Under the pieces are notes generated by a model. The model did not search any database. It saw only the letters and a program-made list of their open reading frames with translations, and had not been told where the DNA came from. A stretch of 64,000 nucleotides of DNA, taken from positions 16,616,001 through 16,680,000 of the forward strand of contig NC_079517.1 of NCBI RefSeq assembly GCF_000801105.2, in the 5' to 3' direction. Origin of the DNA: Raphanus sativus. Taxonomy: Eukaryota > Streptophyta > Magnoliopsida > Brassicales > Brassicaceae. Position 1 is the first letter of the stretch. Each line of letters opens with the position of its first letter. The translations under genes and the position numbers were made by a program. Positions 25,514 through 44,765 of this stretch are shown here, piece after piece.

Positions 25514-28237
25514 ATGCTTAGCGTTATAAGAGTGCATCTACCGTCGGAGGTACCTATTGTTGGCTGCGAACTCACACCTTACGTGCTTCTCCGGCGGCCC
25601 GATAACACCGCCACCACCGATGATGTGCCAGAGTCAGCCCCGCTTGATGGTCATTTCTTGAAATACAGATGGTAAGCTATGCCATTAGCTTTGTCTCACT
25701 CTTTAACTAGCTTATGCTTGATGTTCTTATGTATATATGTTTCTTGTTAAAGTTCAAATCTTTGTTCTTTTTACAAATATGGAGATGTTTAGTTTCTTTA
25801 AAGTCTGTATCTTTAAGATGCATTGTCTGGAATCTTGATTTGCAGGTATCGTGTACAGAGCGATAAGAAAGTTGCTATTTGTAGTGTACATCCATCCAAG
25901 GAGGCCACATTACAGTGTCTTGGATGCCTAAAGACAAAGGTTCCCGTCACCAAAAGCTACCACTGTTCAACTAAATGCTTTACAGACGCGTGGCAGCATC
26001 ACCGTGTGTTGCACGAGCGTGCTGCTGCGGAAGGAAACGAGGAAGAAGAGTTGCTCCGTTTGAATAGCTCAGGCTCCGTCTCTAGCATCCTCAGCACCGT
26101 TAGTAGTTTAACAAACGGGTCATCCTCAGTTCATCCCTCGGCCGTAACTCAAAAGACTGGCGCAGGAGGGGAAACACTTGTTGAGGTTGGACGGTCCAAG
26201 GCATACACACCGATGGCTGACGATGTGGGGCATGTTTTGAAGTTCGAGTGTGTAGTGGTCAATGCAGAGACAAAACAGAACGTTGGCCATCCTTGTACTA
26301 TATTGACTTCACGTGTTATTCCAGCTCCCTCACCTTCTCCGCGTAGGATGATCCCTGTTAGTGGAGCTGTGGATTCTAATGGCAGACCTATGTCTATGGG
26401 ATCATTCACTGTACTGTCTTATAATATATTGGCTGATGCGTATGCTAGTAGCGACATGTATATTTACTGCCCCACATGGGCTCTTTCCTGGACATACCGT
26501 AGACAGAATTTATTACGGGAAATTGTTAAGTACCATGCGGATATAGTTTGTCTACAGGAGGTACTGCTTTTGGTTTAGTTCTGAACAAGTACACTCGTGT
26601 GAGTAGTTCATAGAATGAGACCTCCTTTCGTCTTGCAGGTACAGAATGATCATTTTGATGAGTTCTTCGCTCCTGAGCTGGATAAGCATGGATACCAAGC
26701 TCTATTTAAAAGGAAAACAAATGAGGTTTGTTTTGACTCCTCCCCATGCTCACTTATGTTCACAGAATGTGCTGAACGGAATGTATTGATTCACTCTGAA
26801 AATTCTTAGGTCTTCGTCGGAAATACAAACACAATTGATGGATGTGCTACTTTTTACAGAAGAGACAGGTTTTCTCATGTTAAAAAATACGAGGTATGTC
26901 TTAGTTTCCCACTTTATTTACATGTATCTGTTTGGGTCCTTTTGCTTAAATCATCAAGCTACTCATTCAGGTTGAGTTCAATAAGGCTGCACAATCTTTG
27001 ACTGAGGCTCTTATTCCTTTGCCCCAAAAGAAAATTGCTTTGAATCGATTGGTTAAGGTATTCGAAGATGCTCTCTACTGTGCTATTCTTGTTTCCACAC
27101 ATTCTCTTTGTTTGATTTTCATGTAAAACTGATATAAGATTCTTTCTTTTTGAAGGACAATGTAGCATTAATAGTTGTCCTGGAAGCAAAGTTCGGTAAC
27201 CAGGCTGCTGATATTCTTGGGAAGCGCCAGCTACTTTGTGTGGTGAGTTTTGCATCTTCTCTTCTTCCCTAAAGGTCTCTTGGTGATCATTTTCTCTCTG
27301 TTATTTGTTTTGATGAATGCAGGCTAACACACATGTAAACGTATCTCATGAACTGAAGGATGTAAAGCTCTGGCAGGTTGATCGTTATTGTCTGATTGCA
27401 AAAAATAACTTGCGGATTTCGGATTTCGGATTTGAACATCACTACTAATCCACATTTGGTTCTTGCTCAAAACAGGTTCACACATTATTGAAGGGACTGG
27501 AGAAAATAGCTGCCAGTGCAGATATTCCAATGCTTGTGTGTGGTGATTTCAATACAGTACCAGCAAGGTATATTATGCCCAATTATGTCAAAATCTTGAT
27601 CAGATTATGATTCTGCTCTCTAGGCGTATTAACTCCAAGAGTTTCTTCTTCCAAAATATTTTCAGTGCTCCTCATTCACTTCTTGCTATGGGGAAGGTTG
27701 ATCCAATGCATCCAGATTTGATGGTTGATCCTCTTGGAATTTTGCGCCCTCACACCAAACTAACTCATCAGCTGCCATTGGTATGAAAGACATACTTCAA
27801 AATTTTTTAAGAATTTTGCAACATATTATGCATAATCATCTCACCTTGTGAGCCATGCAGGTTAGTGCTTACTCGTCCTTTGCAAGAATGGGAGGAAGCC
27901 TTACTGCTGAGCAGCAAAGGAGAAGAATGGATCCTGCCTCAAATGAACCCTTGTTTACCAACTGTACCAGGGACTTTATAGGCACACTTGATTACATATT
28001 TTACACAGGTTCCTCGCCGATTCGATGCCTGCAAATTTGCAACTGAGTTTTCTTTTCATTCTGTAAACATTTTGCCTTTTTTTTGTTTCAGCGGATACGC
28101 TAACAGTGGAATCGTTATTGGAGCTGCTGGATGAAGAGAGCTTGAGGAAGGACACGGCTCTTCCATCTCCAGAATGGTCTTCTGATCACATTGCACTTTT
28201 GGCTGAGTTCCGCTGCATGCCCAAGACCAGACGCTGA
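25514..28237 (+). CDS. CCR4a: CCR4-type poly(A) 3'-exoribonuclease, copy 2
   Basis: Eleven exons: 25514-25671, 25846-26560, 26639-26725, 26810-26893, 26971-27057, 27156-27242, 27323-27376, 27476-27567, 27666-27780, 27861-28008, 28092-28237; 590 residues. Exon phases equal those of copy 1 and all exon lengths match except exon 2, which is 33 bp shorter. It has the same Cys/His-rich N-terminal region and exonuclease domain, with CLQEV, GDFN and an intact SDH (H575). It acts as a cytoplasmic deadenylase in the CCR4-NOT complex. Lying next to the LTP-like gene, it is the positional counterpart of At3g58560. The deadenylase motifs are all canonical, so this is likely the fully active paralogue. 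Confidence 0.96.
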
Positions 28238-28911
28238 TTCTGCAAACACACAGATGAAGCAAATATTTTATGGAGATACCATAAGCTGTAACCGGCGCTT
28301 AAAGACTGGACCCAGTGGAGATGATTAAGCTACATGAGGCAGATGGATAATCGCTTTATGGTTTGGGATTGTACTCAATATCACAGTTTTATTTCCTTTC
28401 ACCTCACTGTAAGATCAGTCTATGGTTCCTTGTTTTTCTTCTTCTCATAGTGATTCCTCTTTGCATGTAGATTTTTCTTCCATGGCTTGTAATGGTAATA
28501 ATGTAAACTTAGATTCTTCAAGAAAGTAGTGGCTTGAGTTTACAGTCGCTTGAGAATAAAATCTGTCTGTGGCTCCAAGTCTCCCTGCACATAAATAATA
28601 TAGTATCAATGTTCTATGTACTCTTTCCTTGTGGATTTCTTGAAGAGATTGTGAAAACGAACTGTGAACAACTTGTATATATATATATGTAGCCCTCCCA
28701 ATACCTGCAAAAGATTAAGAAATTTTTTAACTCAGACATGAGACATGTCAACTACTAGTCATTAAAAAACATTTTAAACAAGTTTCTTGCAGAACTAGAA
28801 CTATAATTATCCAAGTTGAGAGGGAAACATATGTGAACAGGAAACAAGTATGTAGATAAGTTTATAAAAAGGCATATAGAGTTCATTGTTGCATAAACTG
28901 GTGGTAGATTC

Positions 28912-29656
28912 ATGGGTTACAATCAAAATCGACACAGGCTGGCTCTATGCATAACAGTAGCAATGATGTTTCTTGGTGTGAGATCAGACTTGAATCAGGA
29001 CATAAAGGGATGTCAGTATTCCATGTCTGATCTATACTCTTGTCTTCCTTTTGTAACTAGCAAAGCTAAAGCTCCAGACTCAACATGTTGCACCACACTC
29101 AAGGAAAAATTAGACAAAGGGCAGACCAAGAGATGTCTCTGTACGCTTGTCAAAGACAGGGATGATCCTGGTTTAGGGTTCAAAGTTGATGCTAATCGTG
29201 CAATGAGCCTTCCTTCCACATGTCATGTCCCTGCAAATATCTCACAATGCCCAGGTGAGAAATTTCATACCAAAATCTCTTTTACAATATCTTCTGGAAA
29301 CATACTGTAGAAGATGAATTACATGGTCACAGTTATATATTTCTCATTATTTCATCTTTTTGCAAGAAGAGCTTCTACATTTGCCTCCAGATTCAGTTGC
29401 AGCTAAGATTTTTAAACAATTCACTGAAGCCTTTCAAAATGTTGAACCTAGAGGTACTAACACTACTCTTTTGACAGTTTAATTCTACTCGTGCAAACAT
29501 CATTCCATCTTTCTAGGAACTAGGATAAAACATAACAAACAAACAAAAAATACTGCAGCAGTCCCCACAACTACAAGTTCAAGCGTCAATGGAAGAGATA
29601 AGAAGCAATTTGGTTTAGTGATGGCTGGAGCTTTCTCACTATGGTACCTAGTGTAG
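28912..29656 (+). CDS. GPI-type lipid-transfer protein (LTP_2 family)
   Basis: Three exons: 28912-29254, 29367-29453, 29517-29656; 189 residues. A signal peptide covers about residues 1-24. Eight cysteines follow at 34, 44, 59, 60, 75, 77, 104 and 113, the C-C-CC-CXC-C-C pattern of lipid-transfer proteins. The end has a Ser/Thr-rich stretch and a short hydrophobic tail, consistent with a GPI attachment signal, so it probably sits at the outer face of the plasma membrane and binds lipids for wall or cuticle deposition. It lies just downstream of CCR4 copy 2 on the same strand, matching At3g58550 by position. The acceptor of exon 2 (AAG at 29366) is the least certain boundary, but the frame holds. 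Confidence 0.88.
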
Positions 29657-29659
29657 TCC

Positions 29660-30388
29660 TTTGTTATGAAAGTTAATAAATACAACCAAACTCGCTATAC
29701 GTTAATTATCTATCTCTTGTGCATGCATGTTAATAAAACATATGGTCTTCTCTTAGCATCTTCTTAAGATATTATGCCATTGTATGTTGTATAACCAAAG
29801 AGAATCCTCATTAGAAAAAGACTGAAGAGAATCCTCATATGGAGTTACCTTTAGTATGGGCCTGGGCGTTGTTGAGTGTCCTGGAGTTGAGACAAATTAG
29901 CTGTGCACGTTGAATTATGTCAGACGAGTGACTTGAAGAAGATTCAGAAGATGAATAGCAATAGCAGTTAAATCCAAATGCTAGACTTGTATTCTCATAA
30001 GCGGTAGATTCACACACAGCAACAATTTTGTAAGCATTACAGAGTTGTAAAAGAATTAAACTAGTATGTTTCACCAAGAAAGATTGTCAACAACAAAGGA
30101 AAGTGTAGAACCAATTGGATTTCAAACCAACAAATGAATTTGTCAGAAGAAACCAAGAACAAGATCAAAATCGGAAAACACTTATGTCTATTTTTAAGGC
30201 CAAGTCCTAAAAATAGCCTGAGAACAAAAAACAGACACTCACCTAATAGCAAGACTAGTAGTTATATCTATCTCTTGAATGAGAGAGATCTCAAAGGTGA
30301 GCGGGCAAAATACATGTGCTATTTTGGGAATATAAGAAAAATAAAGAGTCAGGTTAAAAAGGACGAAAATTTGGGAAGCTTTATTTGG
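29660..30388. other. Spacer between LTP-like and RH11-like genes
   Basis: Contains the probable 3' ends of both convergent genes and no further gene I can support. Genes corresponding to At3g58520-58540 are missing here. Confidence 0.5.
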
Positions 30389-33116
<2,728 letters not shown>

Positions 33117-33131
33117 AACTGAAATTTTGTC

Positions 33132-33447
33132 CTAAATCTAGAAAAAAAAAGCTTGCAATGCTCCGGTTTACTTGTTATCCTTGACAAAAATGAACCTGGC
33201 AAATTCCACAAAGGTGTCTAGTTAGCAGAAAAGCGCAATCCAATTGTAGATGCGTGATTGTAGATAAAGGAAGAGACTTTATCAAAACCCATAAGCTGTA
33301 AAGATGAAACCCATACAAAATCTCAATCAGATCTATAAAACAGCTAAATTAGAAGAGAAGAGGAGAAAGCTGGCTATCTAAAAGCTCGAAATAGAGAGAT
33401 ACGTTCGGGGATAAATAAAGGGGATGATCTACAGAGAGAGAGAGAAC
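33132..33447 (-). other. Probable 5' UTR intron of the RH11-like gene
   Basis: On the minus strand a donor (CAAG|GTTCTC) at 33447 and an acceptor (ATTTAG|GAC) at 33132 bracket this segment just upstream of the ATG. A leader intron is a common arrangement in plant housekeeping genes. Inferred from splice-site appearance. Confidence 0.5.
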
Positions 33448-33686
33448 CTTGATAATTGGCAGAGAGAATCGAATCGAATCGAAACGAGGAAATCAATTCA
33501 ACGGTAGTCGTTCACCCACACAACGGAGAAGCTTCAAGGGGAGAGAAAAACCCTAAATTTCTTGTGTTTTGCTTTTTTTTTTGGATCGGACACAACGCGA
33601 GAAAATAGTTATTTTTTTGCAACTGAGAAAATAGATTTGTCACCTTTTTGGTCTGACCTACTATTATTTGCGATGGGCTTTTGAAA

Positions 33687-35033
33687 TCCCCTATATATTA
33701 ATCCTGGAACATTGCAACATTGTTTGGTAGCCACGTGTCATCATGAGAATTATTCTGAGGATTGTTAGAGAAATAAGTTGGTCCATCTACACATATATTA
33801 TAGTTTTTATTAAATAACTATTAAATCAGTTATTAATATACAAAAGAATATTCTCTATTGTTTCCTTAAATAAAAGCTACGGAACTTCCTAATATGATTG
33901 ACATATATATCACCATTAATGATTATGAATAATAAAGATTTGATAATAATTTTTTATCCTCTATACTTTTCGTTTAATTTTATTTGTTAAAATAAATTAA
34001 ACAATCACATTAAGCATATAATAAAAAAAATTATATTTTTTCTTATATGTTGTATTTCGAATTTTTTAAAACGATTATAAATTACTAAAAATGGTACAAG
34101 CCTCACATTGAAAATTTTGTGATCAATGCTAACTTTTTTTCAGTTCAGCCTATCGTTTTTAATGAGTCTTGAACATTTTTTAATGATTAACTAAATAAAT
34201 CACGTACATAAAAGAAAGTGTTTTGGTTTAAAAATTGTTGCATACCCAAAATCAGTATGAACCATCGTCACTTTCATTTAAAATTTGGTTACAATAAAAA
34301 ATATATGGTTGGAAAAAAAATCTGAATCCAAATAACCGAACAAAATCCAATCTACAAAATAGTATAGAACTTTAATCAATTTGGTTAGATATCTGAACAT
34401 GTTTAAAATTTTGGTATCTAAAAACCAGAACCGAACCCGAATCGGACCAAAATATTTTGGGTATCCGAGTATATTCGAATCAAATTTATATACTTAAATA
34501 TATTATTTAAAAAAATTAATATCTCAAAGAAATATACAAAATACTTAAGATGTTTTTAAATTGTCCAAAATATTTAGAAATATATAAAAATAGTAAAAAT
34601 TATATATTTAAAATAACTAAACATTACTCAAAATACCAAAATACTGAAAATATCTATTCATTTTCTATCCAAATATTTAAGTTAAACCAATTTTTATGTT
34701 AAATTTAAGTTTTTTGGTATACATTATTCAAATTTATATGTAACATATTATTTTTATTTTTATATTTTGAGAAATTTAAAGTATATATGAACTTTAAGTT
34801 TTTAAAAAATTAAATGGGTTATCTGAATCTAAAACCAAACCGAACATATAAAGATTCGAACCAAATTTGCAAAGATCCAAACCGAACCTAACCAAACCAA
34901 ATGATACCTACCCACATGTCATCCCTAATCAAATGTAAAAAAAATTATTGATAACAAAAAAATATATTATTTATTTAGATACAACATATTTAAAAAAAAG
35001 TTCACCCCGCGCAAGGCGCGGGTTATCATCTAG
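33687..35033 (+). mobile_element. Helitron with clear 3' terminus
   Basis: The 3' end is unmistakable: hairpin CCCCGCGC/GCGCGGG, a short spacer, then CTAG at 35030-35033 followed by T. The 5' end at 33687 (TCCCCTATATATTAATCC after A) is tentative. Inside, 34330-34930 is a copy of the dispersed repeat rich in GAACCGAA-type words. No coding sequence seen. Confidence 0.7.
34330..34930 (+). repeat. Dispersed AT-rich repeat module, forward copy
   Basis: Shares words and order with 45060-45690 and, more weakly, 6780-7080: AACCGAACC-type motifs flanking a long block of ATATTTAAAATA-like sequence, then TGGGTTATCTGAATC. Non-coding. Confidence 0.6.
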
Positions 35034-35066
35034 TTCCCCAATTAAAAAAGAAACATTCTGAAAAAA

Positions 35067-36839
35067 TCTACCTATACAAGATCACTGTACCCATTCATTT
35101 AAATATAAATATTAGGTCTTACCATGTTATTAACCCACTAACTAAATATATCAGTAGGTTTATATTACTATATTAAACCAGCCATATACCAACTTTAATT
35201 TAGATAGACCAAAACATGTTAACATAATACACAACAATTTGTAATATAATACACGACCATTTGTAAGTCAGTACATGTTCTTCACAGTAAACACAAGGAT
35301 GCACGATCATACCCTAAAGTATATACTGTATCATTTTGAATCAAACTAATATCTAGCCATAAAACAGCTTTATATTTGATAGTCCAAAACAGGTTATACA
35401 CGACAATTTAGAACACAATACATGTTCTTCACAATAACACATTCATGCACCATCATACACCAATGTCTATGAAAGAACACGGCTTCCCTTTGCGCTTTCA
35501 AAACAGGTCAAAGTGATTCAAAATGGAACCTAACTTATACTTTATCATTTGGAATCAAACTAATCAATTAAAATACTATATTATTTTGAATCTAAATGAT
35601 ATGACAAAATATTATTAATTTGACAAGTCATTTAGTTTATTTAAGAAATCGTCAGAAAAATTAAAAAAATATAAGTCTATGTTGATAAATTCAATATTTA
35701 GCATATATTTCTCTAACCTATTTTAACTGAATATAAATTTGAAAAAAAATAGAAATCTGTGTTGATAAATTTAATATTTAGCATATATTTCTCTAACCTA
35801 TTTTAACTGAATAGTTTTGGAAACAACTTTTCTTGATTAGATTTTGAAACAATATCTTTTCCATACGATTTTAAATACATAAAATTTAAGAATACTTGAT
35901 CTACAAGTTTAGTAATAACTGCAAAAAAGAATATGTTACCTAATTTAACTGGATAAACATTAATTCTTATTAATTCATATAAATCGGTATTTATAATTTT
36001 CCAATAACATTCCTTATTCCTCCAACTAGAAAATCATATCAAATATTTTTACTATTCAACTTTAAAAACGTGATGGGCTTTAATCCATGACACAAAACCA
36101 AATTGTTAAAATATAATAAAGCAAAAGCACTAATTACAAATATGGGTACAAAATAAAACATCTAAAATATTTTAAATTATCAAAATTTTAGATTCTTTAT
36201 AAAAAAATATTTTATATTATTTCCTTAAAGTACTCTGGACCCGGAAATCAACAGACTAAGTCTACAAGACTATTGACAAGATGATGAGAAATATGATTAT
36301 TTCCTTAAAGTACTCTGGACAGCACCCTAATGCTGGTCTTTTGCAGAGATGGTTTGAACTTTCGGGTTAATAGTAGAGAGTAGTAGGGTTTGGGGCTTTT
36401 TATTTAGGCTACTCATAGTAGTAGAAGTCGTTCTTTTGTAAATGTTAATTATTTCTTTTGATGATCAATAAACTTAAAATTTCATCAAAAAAAAATATTT
36501 TATATTATTGGTTATAATTTTCTCTATGTTGAAAGTTAATATACAGAAAAAATATGTGTACGTGGAATTATTGCCATATAAATTTTCTTCGGTTTACTAA
36601 TATGTTTGAAATTAAAGATACAAATTTCATTTTCGAACGAAAACGCATCTAAAAAAACACGTTAGCTCGACTCCGTATATACCAATTTTTTTTACATAAT
36701 GTACTTAAAAGCATCATTCACTAATAATGATTCCATACAGATGAATATGTTCATACACATCATCTAATAAAACTTTATTTAAGAAAATATTTTTTAACGA
36801 AACCAAATCCGCGCTTTCTAAGCGCGGGTCAAAATCTAG
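35067..36839 (+). mobile_element. Second Helitron, immediately downstream
   Basis: Ends with hairpin CCGCGCTTTCTAAGCGCGG, then CTAG at 36836-36839 before T. The start at 35067 (TCTACCTATACAAG after A) is a guess; alternatively it begins further left and the previous Helitron is nested in it. Contains a degenerate tandem duplication at about 35190-35570 and an 80 bp tandem repeat at 35678-35813. Confidence 0.6.
35678..35813. repeat. Tandem repeat, period 80 bp, two copies
   Basis: The 56 bp core starting GTTGATAAATT(C/T)AATATTTA recurs 80 bp later with almost no change. Confidence 0.85.
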
Positions 36840-38950
36840 TTTATATTATAAACCTTAAAACAAAAATATTTTCTATAAGTTTTTAAAATTTAATAGTATG
36901 ATCTTGTAAATATAATTTTATATTTATTATAGTATTATGATTTTTAATACTTTTATAATTATTTAAAATGTAAATATAGTTAATTTGTTATTTAACTGAT
37001 GTTGCATTTGGTAGTTAATCAGTTATAAAAATCCTGTAAATACATCAATTCCTAACTGTTATACCAGTTTTACAAATTTTTAAAAAACATTTAAAAATCA
37101 ATCATCCGCATCCGCAAATTCCCGCGACTGCATCCGCAATCGTTGCAGCTAGACTCTTAGACTATTAACAACCGTGGTAAAGATTAATATCATTGTTTAC
37201 TCTTTTCAGAATCTATATCATATTTCTTTCTCACCTATTAATGCAAAATCTATATAAATTTTATCTCTACAATAACATTCTATCTAACTATTTTTTATAC
37301 TTATATATTTATATACTAAAAATATTTAAATGTAATTCAATTAAACATCTACTTATAATTTTTCAAAACAAAATATATAGTTTTGAATACTGAACAAATA
37401 TTAAATAATTATTCTTGAAATATGTTTTATAAAATAACTTTTTAGTGTCCAAATAAAATAAAACAAATCTCTATTTATAAAGATTTTAAAATAATAAATT
37501 TTGATATTAAAATAATATATGAAAAATATTTTAGAATCAAATAACTGACTTTATATAACTAAAGGGAAAATAAAATACCAAAAAGTTATAGGCAACTAAT
37601 AAGAAAAATCACATATTCAATTTATATTTAAATAAAAAAAAGCAATGTTCCATGTGACATGTATTCTTGTGGTTCCATTTTTCTCTTTTCAATCAGTTGA
37701 ATAATTTCAATACAATTGAATCCACGTTATCAATTTTGAATAACTGGGTCATTACTAAGGTATAATTCTTAGATTAAAATTTAACAAACCCATCGTGAAT
37801 GGTCTTATAATTTTTATGTGTTACTCCTTTTCTGTTCCAAAATCATGAAATTTAGATTAATGCACAGTTATTAAAAATTAGTCATTTAAATAAAAATGTT
37901 AATATTAAAATATAATTAGAAATTGTTCAACCAATTAAAAAATTAGGTTACAAAATATCATTTGTTATATAGTTTTGATAAAATTAAAACTACATTAAAA
38001 TGTAAAAATATCATCTACTTTGAAATATCAAAAACTATCTTATACATCATTTTATTTCGAAATGGATGGAGTATCATATATATTGTGTGGAAATTTAGAA
38101 TATATTCACTTCATTCCGAAAATAGGATTTTTAGAGTTTTCAACTTATTAAGAATATTATTAATATTTATGATTAACTATATTATTTATTTGTATTAACA
38201 AATCTAACAACTATCAACTAATAAAGTTTAATCGGTTTAAATATTTTAAATCAATGATTTTTAAAAGTATATAATTCGCTAACATCAATTAGTAAAAAAT
38301 ATTTTAAATTCTAAAGAAACTATTTTATAAAATACAATAAAAACTTAGAATTTCTATTTTATTTTTGAGAAATGGAGGTAATATATTTTATTGTGGATTC
38401 ATAATTGGACTTATTATTATGACTATCTAGTTACATACAAAACATATATTGTTCACTAGCTCAAAAAATAAAGAGAAAATTTTACAAAGACAATGTCTTA
38501 GACCATCTCTAATGATCTTCTATTTTTTATTTTTAATCATAGTAATTTATAATAGAGTTGAAATTTACTTCAATAATATTCTAAAATATATTGATGAACA
38601 AAAAATAAATAAATTATTTTATATTTGAAGTAAACCTATTTTTTATTTTATTATAGAATTAGAAACAGAATATCATTGTAATATTTTTACTCTAAACTAT
38701 TTTAGAGTGAAAATAACAAATTGGAGTTGGAGAAAGGGTATTAAGGTAAATTAAGTACGTCTTAAAAGCTACAAACCCACACTCACCACTTTTCTCACGC
38801 GCCCCTCTCATTTCGATTTCCTCAGACTCGAAGCAAGAGACAGAAAAGGCGTAAAATCCATCAAATTAAGGGTTAGGGGCTGCCCCCAAATCAATCTGGG
38901 AAACCTTTGATCTGTTTTCCCGATCCGACTAGTGGAAGAAGACAGCAGTA
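36840..38950. other. AT-rich spacer upstream of PP2A gene
   Basis: No gene seen until the PP2A leader. Holds a probable MITE at 37822-38072 and, from about 38780, less AT-rich leader-like sequence. Confidence 0.5.
37822..38072. mobile_element. Probable Stowaway-like MITE, diverged
   Basis: Imperfect inverted ends: TTACTCCTTTTCTGTTCC on the left and, reversed, ATACTCCATCCATTTCG on the right. AT-rich, non-coding interior. Confidence 0.5.
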
Positions 38951-41761
<2,811 letters not shown>

Positions 41762-42106
41762 ACACATATCACCTCCTCTAAGCTGCAAAGTCCTGTTGGT
41801 TTTTGAAGATCTATGCTTATTATGTTTGGTAAAACGCATTTTGTTATTTAGCCCTCTCGCTTGGATAGTGTAATGTAGGAAACGAGGTCAATGAACTCTT
41901 AAATCCCAATGAATGCTTGTGTTTGGCTGAAATTGTTTAGCTCCCTTCTGTATCAGAATCTTTTTCAATTGAGATTATTTTCTCGTAGTTCTTCCTATGA
42001 CGAATATGAAGTTCTTTAGAGCCACCACTACGGAGACTTTGTATATATATTCAAGTGATGTACAGTGGCATACTAAGATTATATAACACCAGGCAAGAAA
42101 CTGTTA

Positions 42107-44123
42107 CTACAAGTTAAAGTAAGAGAATAGGGAAGGAACAAGATCAACAACAGACCAAGCAAGGCCTGCGTATTGCAAGAACCTTATACCGGTGTCAATA
42201 TCAAACGAGTCCTGATTCAGGAACTCGCACAGTTTCTGTGAATACCCAGCAGAGTTCTTAGTTGTGTCTGTGTTCTTCTCATTTCCATATCCCTTGTTGT
42301 CGAGCTTGAGCTGGGTAATGTAGGTGGTGGATCTTATTGGAATCCCAAGTGTGTTGGATACTGTTGGCAAGATCCATTTAGCAAGAGATTTGCTGCAGAC
42401 TTTCACCAGCAGTATCGTCGGTATCCCCACCATGACTCTCCCAAGGTAGGCTGTAACAGGAAGCTCTGGTGAGAAGATTCGTGGAGCTCCTTCATGGTGG
42501 AATTGGCTGTATGTTTGTTGAACTCCAGTCACCTAAGACGAGCAAAACCATCAACTAAGGCCACTCTCTGAATAAAACCAGTTACAGTTTTACACTATAT
42601 AACATTTTTTGATTGCTTACAATTCCTAGAGCAACTCCGGTGAAGGCGGTGTGATACTCGTAGCTTGGAGTTGGGTTCTCGGGGGTTGGATAGGCAAAGA
42701 GCAACAGGAAACTCAGAGCAGTCCAGAAGGAGCTAACTGCACAATGAATATAGCTACTCTGTTATTTGGTGTTTGCAAGGAGTATTTGTAAAACTATAGG
42801 CAACGATGCTTACCATTCTGATTTGAGGTAATGAAATTATCTATTTTTTCATTGACGGTAAGCCAAAGACCGAGAGTAAGGACTCCTATGGCAAGACCAG
42901 CGATGATATCAACCACACTGTGCATACCCAAGTAAATCCTTCCTATGAAGAAAAGAAAATTGATGTCAGTTGAGGAATCAAATGCTTAGAATTTTATTTG
43001 CATTTTTCTGGTATGAGTTTTGATCTTACCAAAGGCAATTAAGGCTACCAACAGACAAGCAAGGGCAAATCCATAGTATCGGATAGACGCATCTTCATGT
43101 TCAAAAAAGGATAACACATAGTGCAACAGATATCTGAAACACCAACCAATAAGGAGACGAAGTGTTAAAAACCTCTATATACCCACATCAACATTTGGTT
43201 TACGAAATAGCATTGTATTGTTCACAACTATGAAAACAGATTGCACCAAGTGCTTCATATTTATCAGAATAAACAACTATCAATAAGCATCAGTTCCTGC
43301 CATATCTCAACAATGTGATTGTATAGCATTCCCCTTCCAGCATTTAGCAGACATTAAATAGCTACAAGATTGTACAACATACCCGGATAAGCAAACAGTG
43401 TTTAAAGTATGTGAAGAAGGCAAGCCATACTCCATTGCATTATCTTCCTCATCTTTTGTGGCAGTAATCCTTCTAACAGGTGGGCAGCTCGGACGAGGAG
43501 CTGACACAACATCCTACAAATACAGAAGATCGTATAAACCGAAAGCTCCTTCTTTTTAAACTAAGAAAATGGGTTATATAAAGTTGATACCTTTATGCAA
43601 TTTCCCAAGTAATCACAGAATGCTATCAATAGAGTCATCTGCCTAGCCAATCTACCATGTCCGCTCTGTAAAGATAACATAAGAATTACGATCGTATCCA
43701 CATTAACAAACCATTTCTAAGACTAAAGTTTCTAACTTTGACGTTACCCAGAAGAGCAGAGGCAAGAAAGCAGTGTAAAAGGGCACAGAGACAACACACG
43801 AAAGCCCTGAGAAGAAAGCATCCATCACTCCGTTCTGATGTTTCTGCAAAAAAAAAAAAAAAGAAAGAACCTTTTATCAATCTCCCAAATCAAAAAGTCA
43901 ATGAAGTTCAGATTCTACTCTTTTGATCGCTATGGTTTTGGCGGGGTTAATAAAGCACCTGAATTTCGAGGATGAGGGGAACGCCACCGACGACTTGACG
44001 AGCGACCCATGGTTGAACAAGAGATCTAAACTTCTGGGTCAGTTTCAGATAGGAAGATAGACAGATCCATGTCACAATACTCACGAGGGCCAGTCCTTGC
44101 CATGTCCCTGATGACCCTTCCAT
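42107..44123 (-). CDS. SPP1: Sphingoid long-chain base-1-phosphate phosphatase
   Basis: Eight exons on the minus strand: 43959-44123, 43748-43843, 43591-43665, 43383-43513, 43030-43133, 42814-42942, 42621-42736, 42107-42532; 413 residues. PAP2-superfamily signature: KX6RP (K112-R119-P120), PSSH (H147) and GRxxxxxHxxxD (R192, H198, D202). Many hydrophobic segments indicate a multi-pass membrane protein, in Arabidopsis in the endoplasmic reticulum. It removes phosphate from long-chain base 1-phosphates, lowering a signal linked to ABA-induced stomatal closure. Its 3' end converges on the PP2A gene some 350 bp away. The positional counterpart is At3g58490. Confidence 0.95.
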
Positions 44124-44765
44124 TGAATCTTCCTGCTTCCTTCTTCCTCCTCTCTCTCTTTCCCCGTTCCAAGAAAGAGGAGAGAGAATTGAGAAGAATG
44201 GAGTCAAAAGATTTGAAATTTTTTTGATGGAAGTTGATCTTCTTCCTCGTGGGATGTCTCTCAGCGCCGTTCTGTGAGGACCTCCAATGGATGTTAGCTG
44301 GCAGAGAGAAAATAGATTAAATATTAGTTTATTTATTTTATAAGAAACTTTCATCGTTGTTACAAAAAAAAAAAAAAAAAGGAAACTTTCATCGCCACCA
44401 GCTTTGAACCAGTAGTCTGGTCTACGTGTGGGTTGCGTGACTCCAGTCAACGAATATTTTTAGTCAACGTATATTTTTAGTCAAATTCCTTGAATTTTAG
44501 TTTTACTTTCTATTGTTGATTCCCATTTTAAGATATTTTTTTTTGGTAGGTCCATTTTAAGATTAGATCTTTGCAAATTTTTATTTAATGAAAGGAAGTA
44601 AAAATGAAATGTGGAACAGTAAATTCAAAGTTAATATATATTCTACATATAATATTTCTAGAATTACAATCAAACTATCATCCACAATATTGTTTTATAG
44701 AAAAGCTCTCTGTATGAAGTATTTATATCTCCATCTTACTCATAGTTACTGCTCATAAACCAAAA
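44124..44765. other. Leader/promoter of SPP1 and AT-rich spacer
   Basis: The first 200 bp are probably SPP1 leader and promoter on the minus strand. The rest is AT-rich with homopolymer A tracts; nothing else seen. Confidence 0.45.

Noticed and set aside
43686..43926. ORFs on both strands near the second exon of SPP1
   Set aside because: Overlap a correctly phased SPP1 exon; the poly-A/poly-K part is an intron homopolymer.
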